Program-made: the position numbers and the translations under genes
Notes under the pieces: model-generated
Databases searched by the model: none
The model's input: the letters and a program-made list of their open reading frames with translations, nothing else
What the model was told of the DNA's origin: nothing
DNA from: Falsirhodobacter flavus
GTDB lineage: Bacteria; Pseudomonadota; Alphaproteobacteria; Rhodobacterales; Rhodobacteraceae
Length of the DNA: 64,000 nucleotides
Direction of reading: 5' to 3'
Assembly (NCBI GenBank): GCA_029846755.1
Contig: JARWBI010000001.1
Location: 620,001-684,000, forward strand
In this document: positions 57,174-64,000 of the stretch, one piece after another
Position numbering within the stretch: position 1 is the stretch's first letter
Layout: every line of letters begins with the position of its first letter

Positions 57174-59473
57174 TGTCGCTAGAAACCTACAACGCCAAGC
57201 GCGACTTCACCGCCACGCCCGAACCGAAGGGAAAACGCGCGCGCAAGAAGGGGGCGAGCTTCACCATCCAGAAACACCACGCGACGCGGCTGCATTACGA
57301 TTTGCGGTTGGAACTGGACGGGGTGCTGAAAAGCTGGGCGGTGACGAAGGGGCCGAGCCTCGATCCGTCGCAGAAGCGGCTGTCGGTGCAGGTCGAGGAT
57401 CACCCGCTGGATTACGGCACCTTCGAGGGCGAGATACCCAAGGGCCATTATGGCGCGGGCAAGGTGATCCTTTGGGATCGCGGCACATGGGAGCCTGTCC
57501 ACGATCCGCATAAGGGGCTGGAGAAGGGCCATCTGGAATTCGCGCTGTCGGGCGTCAAGCTGCATGGGCGTTGGCACCTGATCCGCATGAAGGACGGCAA
57601 GAACTGGCTTCTGGTCAAGGGCGACGACGAATTCGCGGCGACGGACGATATCCTGAAGATCCAGCCGGATTCGATCAAGGCGCGCGCGAAAATGCCCGAC
57701 TTCGTCCCGCCGCAGCTTGCAACGCTGGCCAAGGCCCCGCCCACGGGGGATGAATGGCTGCACGAGATCAAATTCGACGGATACCGTCTTCAGGCTCGGG
57801 TGGAAGATGGCGTGCGGCTGCTGACCCGTGCCGGGCTGGACTGGACCCACCGTTTCGCCCCAGTGGCCGATGCGCTGGCCGGGATCGGCCATACCGCGCT
57901 GATCGATGGCGAGGTGGTGGTCGAGCGGGCGCATGGCGCGTCGGATTTCGGCGCGCTTCAGTCGGACCTGTCCGAAGGGCGCAGCGACCGTTTCGTCTTC
58001 TACGCCTTCGATCTGCTGCATCTGGACGGGCGCGATCTGCGCAAGGAGCCGCTGAAGGATCGCAAGGCGGCGTTGAAGGGCATCCTGCCGAAGAAGGGCA
58101 TCCTGCGATATTCCGAGGATTTCGCCGACAGCGGTGCGCTGGTGCTGGACCATGCCTGCCGTCTGGGGCTGGAGGGGGTGATCTCGAAACAGTCGGACGC
58201 ACCCTATCGGTCGGGGCGGGGGCGGACGTGGATCAAATCGAAATGCGCCGCGCGGCAGGAGTTCGTGATCGCGGGATATGTGCCGTCAACGGCCAATGCG
58301 CGAGCGGTCGGCTCGCTGCTGCTGGGCGTGTTCGAGGAGGGCGGGCTGCGTCATGTGGGCCGGGTCGGGACGGGCTTCACCGCCAAGGTCGCGACGGTCC
58401 TGTTCAAACGGCTGGAGGGGATGCAGGCGGACAGCCCCTATGCCGAAAAGCTGACGGCGGCGGAACGGCGGGGCGCGGTCTTCGTGCGGCCCGAACTGGT
58501 GGCCGAGGTGGAGTTCCGCGCGTGGACTTCGGACGGCAACCTGCGCCACGCGGCATTCCGGGGGCTGCGCGAGGACAAGCCCGCGCCCGAGATCGCGCGC
58601 GAAAGGCCCGCCGCGCGGAGCTTTGCGCTGTCGAATCCGGACCGCGTCTATTGGCCGGATGTGGGTGTGACGAAGGCGGGATTGGCGGATTACTATGCCG
58701 ATATCTGGCCCCGGATCGCGCCTTTCGTCACCGGGCGGCCCCTTGCACTGCTACGATCGCCGAACGGCGTGGGGGGCAAGAGTTTCTTTCAGAAGCACGC
58801 GTGGAAGGGTATGAGCGACAAGGTCCGCCGCATACGCGATGCCAAGAACCCGGGCGAAGAACCGCTGGTCGGCATCGACGATCTGGACGGGCTTTTGGCG
58901 CTGGTCCAGTCCGGCGTGCTGGAGATCCATCCGTGGGGCGCGACGGCGAAGGCGATGGAGCGGCCCGACATGATCGTCATGGACCTCGACCCCGGCGATG
59001 GGGCGAATTGGCCGCTGATCCTGGAGGCGGCGACCGAGGTGCGCGAGCGGATGGCAGCGGCGGGGCTGACCGGGTTCGTGAAGACGTCGGGCGGGAAGGG
59101 GCTACATGTGGTGGCGCCACTGGTTCCAAAGGCGGGCTGGGCGGCGGTCAAGAGCTTCACTCGCCGCATGGCGCAGGAGATGGCGGCGGACAGCCCCGAC
59201 CGTTTCGTCGCCACGATCACCAAGTCGAAACGCAAAGGCAAGGTGCTGATCGACTACCTTCGCAACCAGCGCAACGCGACCGCCGTCTGCGCCTATTCCA
59301 CCCGCGCGCGGCCCGGCGCACCGGTGTCATGCCCCGTCGCTTGGGAGGAATTGCCCGAGATCGGACCGGCGCAGTTCACCGTGCTGAACATGGCGAGCCG
59401 CACCGACGATCCGTGGGACGACTGGCGCGCGGCGGCTATTTCTTTGCAAGGCTCCGCTTCAACGCGTCCATGA
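57173..59473 (+). CDS. ligD: Multifunctional NHEJ DNA ligase D
   Basis: A 766-aa LigD with order phosphoesterase, ligase, polymerase. The phosphoesterase domain is at about 25-155 (QKHHATRLHYDLRLEL, HPLDYGTFEGEIPKGHYGAG). The ligase has its adenylated Lys200 in EIKFDGYR, GEVVVERA near 246, LEGVISKQ near 333 and the C-terminal OB part to about 470. The primase-polymerase domain at about 485-755 carries the metal aspartates in MDLDPGDG (Asp604/606) and SGGKGLHV. It is coupled to ku copy 1. The last residues overlap the convergent second ku gene by 38 bp. Confidence 0.96.
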   Translation: MSLETYNAKRDFTATPEPKGKRARKKGASFTIQKHHATRLHYDLRLELDGVLKSWAVTKGPSLDPSQKRLSVQVEDHPLDYGTFEGEIPKGHYGAGKVILWDRGTWEPVHDPHKGLEKGHLEFALSGVKLHGRWHLIRMKDGKNWLLVKGDDEFAATDDILKIQPDSIKARAKMPDFVPPQLATLAKAPPTGDEWLHEIKFDGYRLQARVEDGVRLLTRAGLDWTHRFAPVADALAGIGHTALIDGEVVVERAHGASDFGALQSDLSEGRSDRFVFYAFDLLHLDGRDLRKEPLKDRKAALKGILPKKGILRYSEDFADSGALVLDHACRLGLEGVISKQSDAPYRSGRGRTWIKSKCAARQEFVIAGYVPSTANARAVGSLLLGVFEEGGLRHVGRVGTGFTAKVATVLFKRLEGMQADSPYAEKLTAAERRGAVFVRPELVAEVEFRAWTSDGNLRHAAFRGLREDKPAPEIARERPAARSFALSNPDRVYWPDVGVTKAGLADYYADIWPRIAPFVTGRPLALLRSPNGVGGKSFFQKHAWKGMSDKVRRIRDAKNPGEEPLVGIDDLDGLLALVQSGVLEIHPWGATAKAMERPDMIVMDLDPGDGANWPLILEAATEVRERMAAAGLTGFVKTSGGKGLHVVAPLVPKAGWAAVKSFTRRMAQEMAADSPDRFVATITKSKRKGKVLIDYLRNQRNATAVCAYSTRARPGAPVSCPVAWEELPEIGPAQFTVLNMASRTDDPWDDWRAAAISLQGSASTRP

Positions 59474-60197
59474 TATCGACGACGTTGCTTTCTTCTTTCT
59501 TCTTCGCTGCCGGCTTCTTCTTGCGCTTGCGTGCCGCGACCATCTTGAGCAGCGTCTCCTGCACCGGGTCCTTGACCATCGCAGGGTCCCAGTCGCGTTT
59601 GCGGGCGTCGATCAGCTTCTTCACCATGGTCAACTGGCGTGTCGGGGCCTTCTCCTCGTCGGCACCCTGCGGCTCGCGAACCTCGTCGCCATAGTGAAGG
59701 GTCCACAGGATGATGCCGTTCTCGCGCGGCTCCAGCATCACCGCGCGTTCGCGGCGGGCGATGACAAGGCGGGATATGCCGACCGTCTTCGTGGCCACCA
59801 TCGCCTCGCGAATGACGGCGAAGGCTTCCTCGCCGACCTTGCCGTTGGGCGACAGATAATAGGGGGTGTCGAGCCAAATCCATCCGATGCTGTCCGCAGG
59901 CACGAACATGTCGATATCGATGGTGCGGGTGCTTTCCAGCGCGACGGCCTCAAGCTCCTCGTCTTCAAGGATCACATGGTCATCCTCGCCGCGCGGAAAT
60001 CCTTTGACCTCGTCATCCTCGGCAACCGGCTTGCCGGTTCCGCTGTCGAGGTATCGCGCGATCACCCGGTTCCCCGTCGCGCGGTTCAGGATGTGGAACC
60101 GCACCTTCTCGGCCTCGGTCGTGGCTGGAACCATCGCGACCGGACAGGTCACGAGCGACAGTTTCAGATAGCCTTTCCAGTATGCGCTGCGTGCCAT
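59436..60197 (-). CDS. ku: Non-homologous end-joining protein Ku (copy 2)
   Basis: A 253-aa second Ku, clearly different from copy 1. YWKGYLKLSLVTCPVAMVPATTEAEKVRFHILNRATGNRVIARYLDSGTGKPVAEDDEVKGF and the WIWLDTPYYLSPNGKVGEEAFAVIREAM bridge segment are Ku marks. The C-terminus is Lys-rich and ends with a VVDIMDALKRSL motif similar to the VDLMQALRDS of copy 1. GGAGGA lies six bases before the ATG. It lies 44 bp downstream of moeA on the same strand. Confidence 0.95.
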   Translation of the reverse strand: MARSAYWKGYLKLSLVTCPVAMVPATTEAEKVRFHILNRATGNRVIARYLDSGTGKPVAEDDEVKGFPRGEDDHVILEDEELEAVALESTRTIDIDMFVPADSIGWIWLDTPYYLSPNGKVGEEAFAVIREAMVATKTVGISRLVIARRERAVMLEPRENGIILWTLHYGDEVREPQGADEEKAPTRQLTMVKKLIDARKRDWDPAMVKDPVQETLLKMVAARKRKKKPAAKKKEESNVVDIMDALKRSLAKK

Positions 60198-60241
60198 CGC
60201 GGGTCCTCCGTGATGGGCAACGCCGAAAGCCGCGAAGGGTT

Positions 60242-61390
60242 TCAGATGGGCAGGTAATCCACCATCTCGCCTGCCTCGCGCGCGGGATCGCCGGCAGGGC
60301 GGATCAGCAGGGCATCGGCCTCGGCCAAGGCGACCAGGAGGGCGCTGTCCTGTCTGTCGAAGGCGGTGATCGTATCGCCCTGAAGGCTCGCCCGCATGTA
60401 ATGCGCGCGGGGGCCGTTCGCGGCCATCGGTGCCGCCAGCCGAGCCTGACGGACAGCCGCCATCGGCTCCAACCCCTGCATCTTCCGCAAAAGGGGCAGC
60501 AGGAACAGATGCCCGCAGACGATGGCCGAAATCGGGTTCCCCGGCAGCCCTAGCAGCGTTGAGGTGCCGATGCGCCCCGCCATCAGCGGCTTGCCCGGGC
60601 GCATGGCGATCTTGTGGAACGCAAGATCCATGCCGATATCCGCCAGCACGCGGCCGACCAGATCGTGGTCGCCCACCGACGCGCCGCCGATGGTCACGAT
60701 CACATCGGCATCCCGCGCCATGTCCAGCATCAGCCGCAGACTTGCCTCGTCGTCCGGGGCGATGGGAAGCATCCGGGCGGTGCCGCCCTCTGCCTCGACC
60801 ATTGCCTTCAGCGCGAACCCGTTGGAGGAGATGATCTGATCGTCCCGCGCCGGATCGCCGGGCATCACCAATTCGTCGCCGGTGGAGATCAGCGCGACGC
60901 TCGGGCGGCGCAGCACCTCGATGCGCGGCACGTCCATCGCGGCCAGAAGCGCAAGATCGGCAGGGCGCAGGCGGCGCGGGGCGAAGCTGTGCCCGGCGGC
61001 GAAGTCCTGTCCCCGGCGGCGGATATGCGTGCCCGAGGAGGTGCCGGTCACCGTGATCCGATCGCCTTCGCGCTGCACATCTTCCTGCATGATGACTCGG
61101 GTTGCACCGACGGGGACGGGCGCGCCGGTGGAAATGCGGACGGCCTCGCCCGCGCCGACGCGGCCCGCGAAAGCACCGCCCGCGCGGGATTCGCCGATGA
61201 CGGTGAAGGCCGTCCCCTCGGCGGCCGCGTATCCGTCCATTGCGGCGGCGTCGAAAGGCGGCTGGTCGCGCCGTGCGGTGGCGGGGGAGGCCATGACGCG
61301 GCCCGCAGCCCGGTCCAGCGCCACGGTTTCGGTGCCGGGCGTGGTGGCCAAGGACAGAACCCGTGCCAGTGCTTCGGCCACCGGGATCAT
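60242..61390 (-). CDS. moeA: Molybdopterin molybdenumtransferase MoeA
   Basis: A 382-aa enzyme that inserts molybdate into adenylylated molybdopterin. [71 protein letters not shown] and [14 protein letters not shown] followed by [11 protein letters not shown] are the MoeA series. The start at 61390 overlaps the moaC stop (ATGA). Length is slightly under the family average but complete. Confidence 0.96.
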   Translation of the reverse strand: MIPVAEALARVLSLATTPGTETVALDRAAGRVMASPATARRDQPPFDAAAMDGYAAAEGTAFTVIGESRAGGAFAGRVGAGEAVRISTGAPVPVGATRVIMQEDVQREGDRITVTGTSSGTHIRRRGQDFAAGHSFAPRRLRPADLALLAAMDVPRIEVLRRPSVALISTGDELVMPGDPARDDQIISSNGFALKAMVEAEGGTARMLPIAPDDEASLRLMLDMARDADVIVTIGGASVGDHDLVGRVLADIGMDLAFHKIAMRPGKPLMAGRIGTSTLLGLPGNPISAIVCGHLFLLPLLRKMQGLEPMAAVRQARLAAPMAANGPRAHYMRASLQGDTITAFDRQDSALLVALAEADALLIRPAGDPAREAGEMVDYLPI

Positions 61391-61851
61391 CGCTGATACC
61401 GCCCGGACTTGCCGCCATCCTTCAGCAGCAGGCGGACATTCTGGATCTCCATCCCCTTTTCCGCCGCCTTCAGCATGTCGTAGACGGTCAGCGCGGCGGT
61501 GGTCGCGGCGGTCAGCGCCTCCATCTCCACCCCGGTCTGGCCGGTGGTCTTGACGGTGGCTTCGATGCGCACACCCGGCAGTGCGGGGTCGGGGGTCAGA
61601 TCGACGGAGACCTTGGTGATCGGCAGCGGATGGCAAAGCGGGATCAACTCGGACGTTTTCTTCGCGCCCATGATCCCGGCCAGCCGCGCGACGCCCAGCA
61701 CGTCGCCCTTTTCCGCATGTCCGATAAGGGCCAGCGTTTCGGGCGACATCCGCACTTCGGCGGCGGCGGTCGCGATGCGGGCGGTCGTGGGCTTGTCGGA
61801 TACGTCAACCATATGCGCGCGGCCTGCGCCGTCGAAATGCGAAAGCGTCAT
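61387..61851 (-). CDS. moaC: Cyclic pyranopterin monophosphate synthase MoaC
   Basis: A 154-aa enzyme of molybdenum cofactor synthesis that forms c[51 protein letters not shown] and [30 protein letters not shown] are diagnostic. It overlaps trpC and moeA by ATGA on both sides. Confidence 0.97.
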   Translation of the reverse strand: MTLSHFDGAGRAHMVDVSDKPTTARIATAAAEVRMSPETLALIGHAEKGDVLGVARLAGIMGAKKTSELIPLCHPLPITKVSVDLTPDPALPGVRIEATVKTTGQTGVEMEALTAATTAALTVYDMLKAAEKGMEIQNVRLLLKDGGKSGRYQR

Positions 61852-62630
61852 GCCAGAAGCGCCTTCGTCGCGGCGGCTACGTCTGGCTGGCGCATCAGGC
61901 TTTCCCCGATCAGGAAGGCTTTCGCGCGGTGGCTGGCCATGTCGGCCAGATGATCCGGTGTGAAGATGCCGCTTTCGCAGACCAGCAGACGATCTTCCGG
62001 CACCCGTTTCGACAGTCGGCGGAACGTGTCCAGCGACAGATCGAACGTGTGCAGGTTGCGGTTGTTGATGCCGATCAGCGGCGATTTCAGCCGCAGCGCG
62101 CGGTCCAGTTCCGCCTCGTCATGCACCTCGATCAGCGCGTCCATGCCCCAATGGGTCGCGGCGGCTTCCAATTCGGCGGCCTGTTCATCGGAGACGGAGG
62201 CCATGATGATGAGGATGCAATCGGCCTTCAGCGCCCGCGCCTCGGCCACCTGATAGGTGTCGTAGAGGAAATCCTTGCGAAGGCAGGGCAGGCTGGTCGC
62301 GTCATGCGCGGCGGTCAGGAACGCGTCGTCGCCCTGAAACGAAGGACCGTCGGTCAGCACGGACAGGCAGGTAGCACCGCCTTCTTCATAGGCGCGGGCC
62401 AGCGCGGGCGGGTCGAAATCAGCGCGGATGAGGCCCTTGGAGGGGCTGGCCTTCTTGATCTCGGCAATCAGCCCATAGCGGGGGGCATCCGCCAGCGCCT
62501 TGGCGAAACCGCGCGGGGACGGGGCATTGGCGGCGGCGGCCTCCACCTCGGCCAGCGGGCGGGCAGCCCTGCGGGCGGCGATATGGTCCAGCTTGTAGGC
62601 TTTGATCTTGTCGAGGATGGTCGCCATCAT
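61848..62630 (-). CDS. trpC: Indole-3-glycerol phosphate synthase
   Basis: A 260-aa TIM-barrel enzyme of tryptophan synthesis. [62 protein letters not shown]-type strand 4, [11 protein letters not shown] and LLVCESGIF are the family marks with the catalytic Lys and Glu residues. The start ATGATG at 62630 overlaps the trpD stop. Confidence 0.97.
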   Translation of the reverse strand: MMATILDKIKAYKLDHIAARRAARPLAEVEAAAANAPSPRGFAKALADAPRYGLIAEIKKASPSKGLIRADFDPPALARAYEEGGATCLSVLTDGPSFQGDDAFLTAAHDATSLPCLRKDFLYDTYQVAEARALKADCILIIMASVSDEQAAELEAAATHWGMDALIEVHDEAELDRALRLKSPLIGINNRNLHTFDLSLDTFRRLSKRVPEDRLLVCESGIFTPDHLADMASHRAKAFLIGESLMRQPDVAAATKALLA

Positions 62631-63643
62631 GCGCCCCCATTGGTGATGCGGGCCAGAAGCGCGATGCGGTCGCGGGCCGCGCCGCTGTCGATGCTTTCAC
62701 GCGCGATTTCGACGCCTTCGGGCAACGTGTTCACACGCCCTGCGACGATCAGCGCGGCGGCGGCGTTCAGCAGCACCGCGTCACGGTAAGCCCCCGGTGC
62801 GCCATCCATCAGCGCGCGCAGCGCCTTGGCGTTGTCCTCGGGCGTGCCGCCGACGATCGCCTCGAACGGATGGGCGGGAAGGCCGGCATCCTCGGCGGCG
62901 ATTTCAAACTCGCGGATTTCGCCATCTTCAAGGGCGGCGACCTTGGACGGGGCCGACAGCGCGAGTTCGTCCGTGCCGTCGCCGCCATGGACCAACCATG
63001 CCTTTTCGCTGCCCAGAAGGCGCAGAACCTCGGCCATCGGGCGGATCAGGTCGGCGGTATAAGCGCCGGTCAGTTGACGCTTCACCCCTGCCGGGTTGGT
63101 CAGCGGGCCGAGGATGTTGAACAGCGTGCGCGTCCCAAGCTCGATCCGCACCGGCATGACGTGCCGCGTGGCGGGATGGTGCATCGGGGCCATCATGAAG
63201 CCGATTCCGGCTTCGGCGAGGCACTGTTCGACCACCTCCGGTCCGACCATCACGTTCAGGCCCAGCGCGGTCAGCGCGTCCGACGCGCCGGATTTCGACG
63301 ACAGGTTGCGGTTGCCGTGTTTGGCCACCGGAACACCCGCACCCGCGACCACGAAGGCGGTGGCGGTCGAGATGTTCAGCGTGCCTTTGCCGTCGCCCCC
63401 GGTGCCGACGATGTCAATGGCCCCTTCGGGCGCGCGGACAGGGATGCATTTGGCGCGCATGGCGGCGGCGGCGGCGGCATATTCCTCGACGCTTTCGCCG
63501 CGGGTGCGCAGGGCCATCAACAGACCGCCCATCTGTGCGGGGGTGGCCTGCCCATCGAACAGGGCGGTGAAGGCTGTGCTTGCCTCGCCCGCCGTCAGCG
63601 CGCGTTCGGCCGCGATGCCGATCAGGGGTTTGATCTCGGTCAT
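62627..63643 (-). CDS. trpD: Anthranilate phosphoribosyltransferase
   Basis: A 338-aa enzyme that joins anthranilate to [52 protein letters not shown] is the PRPP and anthranilate site, and [27 protein letters not shown] is also conserved. The start overlaps the trpG stop (ATGA). Confidence 0.97.
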   Translation of the reverse strand: MTEIKPLIGIAAERALTAGEASTAFTALFDGQATPAQMGGLLMALRTRGESVEEYAAAAAAMRAKCIPVRAPEGAIDIVGTGGDGKGTLNISTATAFVVAGAGVPVAKHGNRNLSSKSGASDALTALGLNVMVGPEVVEQCLAEAGIGFMMAPMHHPATRHVMPVRIELGTRTLFNILGPLTNPAGVKRQLTGAYTADLIRPMAEVLRLLGSEKAWLVHGGDGTDELALSAPSKVAALEDGEIREFEIAAEDAGLPAHPFEAIVGGTPEDNAKALRALMDGAPGAYRDAVLLNAAAALIVAGRVNTLPEGVEIARESIDSGAARDRIALLARITNGGA

Positions 63644-64000
63644 GCCAGCGCCTTCGCCGATTGCAGGAAGGTGCGCATCATCTGGTGGCCGTGTTCGGAT
63701 GCGATGCTTTCGGGGTGGAACTGCACGCCCTCGATCGGCAAGTCGCGATGGCGAAGGCCCATGATCGTGCCATCCTCCAGCCATGCGGTGACTTCGAGGC
63801 AATCGGGCAGCGTTTCGCGGTCCACCACCAGCGAGTGATAGCGCGTGGCTTGGAACGGCGAAGGCAGACCGGCGAACATGCCTTTGCCTTCGTGCAGCAT
63901 CGCGCCCATCTTGCCATGCACGATCTCGTGGCAGCGGACGACGTTGCCGCCGAAGGCCTGCCCGATGGTCTGGTGGCCAAGGCAGACGCCCAGCAGCGGC
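63640..64000 (-). CDS. trpG: Anthranilate synthase glutamine amidotransferase subunit (5' end cut by window)
   Basis: The last 119 or so residues of a class I glutaminase. The nucleophile region [18 protein letters not shown] is visible near the window edge, and the catalytic His-Glu pair is in [14 protein letters not shown] near the C-terminus. It supplies ammonia to TrpE, which is out of view. First visible gene of trpG-trpD-trpC-moaC-moeA. Confidence 0.95.
   Translation of the reverse strand, partial: PLLGVCLGHQTIGQAFGGNVVRCHEIVHGKMGAMLHEGKGMFAGLPSPFQATRYHSLVVDRETLPDCLEVTAWLEDGTIMGLRHRDLPIEGVQFHPESIASEHGHQMMRTFLQSAKALA

Noticed and set aside
59430-59473. Truncation of ligD comparable to the CoA-transferase end
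   Set aside because: LigD continues through the normal end of its polymerase domain (DPWDDW...) before overlapping ku2, so only a short non-conserved tail lies in the overlap; this looks like ordinary convergent overlap.
57754-59694. Open frame of 646 codons on the plus strand within ligD
   Set aside because: It lies entirely in a different frame of ligD and the start of ku2 antisense, and is Gly/Arg/Ala-rich with no recognisable domain. Long shadow frames are expected at this GC content.

Overview
This is a dense, high-GC stretch of an alphaproteobacterial chromosome. It is most likely from the Rhodobacterales (Rhodobacter/Paracoccus type). Supporting signs are the trpGDC-moaC-moeA operon, DUF6456, DUF6477 and DUF1127 proteins typical of that group, acetyl-type MetA, a urease operon beginning ureDAB, and gene starts that overlap by ATGA or TGATG almost everywhere. 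I see no tRNA, rRNA, insertion sequence, prophage or CRISPR array. About 67 protein genes are supported, two of them cut by the window ends (ugpA at the left, trpG at the right).

Layout, left to right. 1-7060 (minus): end of a glycerol-3-phosphate ABC importer (ugpB-ugpA), a glycerate kinase, and a btuB-btuC-btuD vitamin B12 uptake set headed by a clear cobalamin riboswitch. 7134-12836: a DoxX-like and a DUF1499 protein, then a tetR-MFP-RND efflux operon whose regulator has a perfect palindrome over its own start codon. 12963-16377: urease genes ureD, ureA, ureB, a small Met-rich ORF and ureC; ureE, ureF and ureG are absent. 16345-21194 (minus): metQ-metN-metI methionine importer followed by glutaryl-CoA dehydrogenase and a CoA-transferase whose C-terminus runs into antisense ureC. 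21534-26230: surface polysaccharide genes (flippase, ATP-grasp protein, KpsE- and KpsT-like exporters without KpsM). 26397-32957: SseB-like protein, ribosomal proteins L13 and S9, a DUF1127 protein, a MocR regulator and a polyamine-type ABC transporter without its binding protein. 32954-39303 (minus): a long co-oriented run of FadL, EamA transporter, P-loop ATPase, MetA, lipoprotein hydrolase, PPK2 and a TetR regulator. 39414-42928: guaA, DUF6477, and a DUF6456 protein preceded by a probable leader peptide. 42945-46409: peroxide defence (katA, oxyR, peroxiredoxin) and a GNAT enzyme. 46563-50525: lipA, guaB and an exported argininosuccinate-lyase-like enzyme. 50698-56279: a membrane protein/ClpP-like pair, then a YehZYXW-type osmoprotectant ABC transporter. 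56394-60197: two Ku genes around ligD (bacterial NHEJ). 60242-64000 (minus): trpG-trpD-trpC-moaC-moeA.

Most of the window is metabolism and transport. The points that stand out are the urease/CoA-transferase junction, the exported lyase, the membrane/ClpP-like two-gene unit, the two-Ku NHEJ locus, the reduced capsule-export set, and the DUF6456 leader peptide. I found no self-evident new defence or mobile system. All functional names rest on reading the sequences against remembered families; no database search was run.
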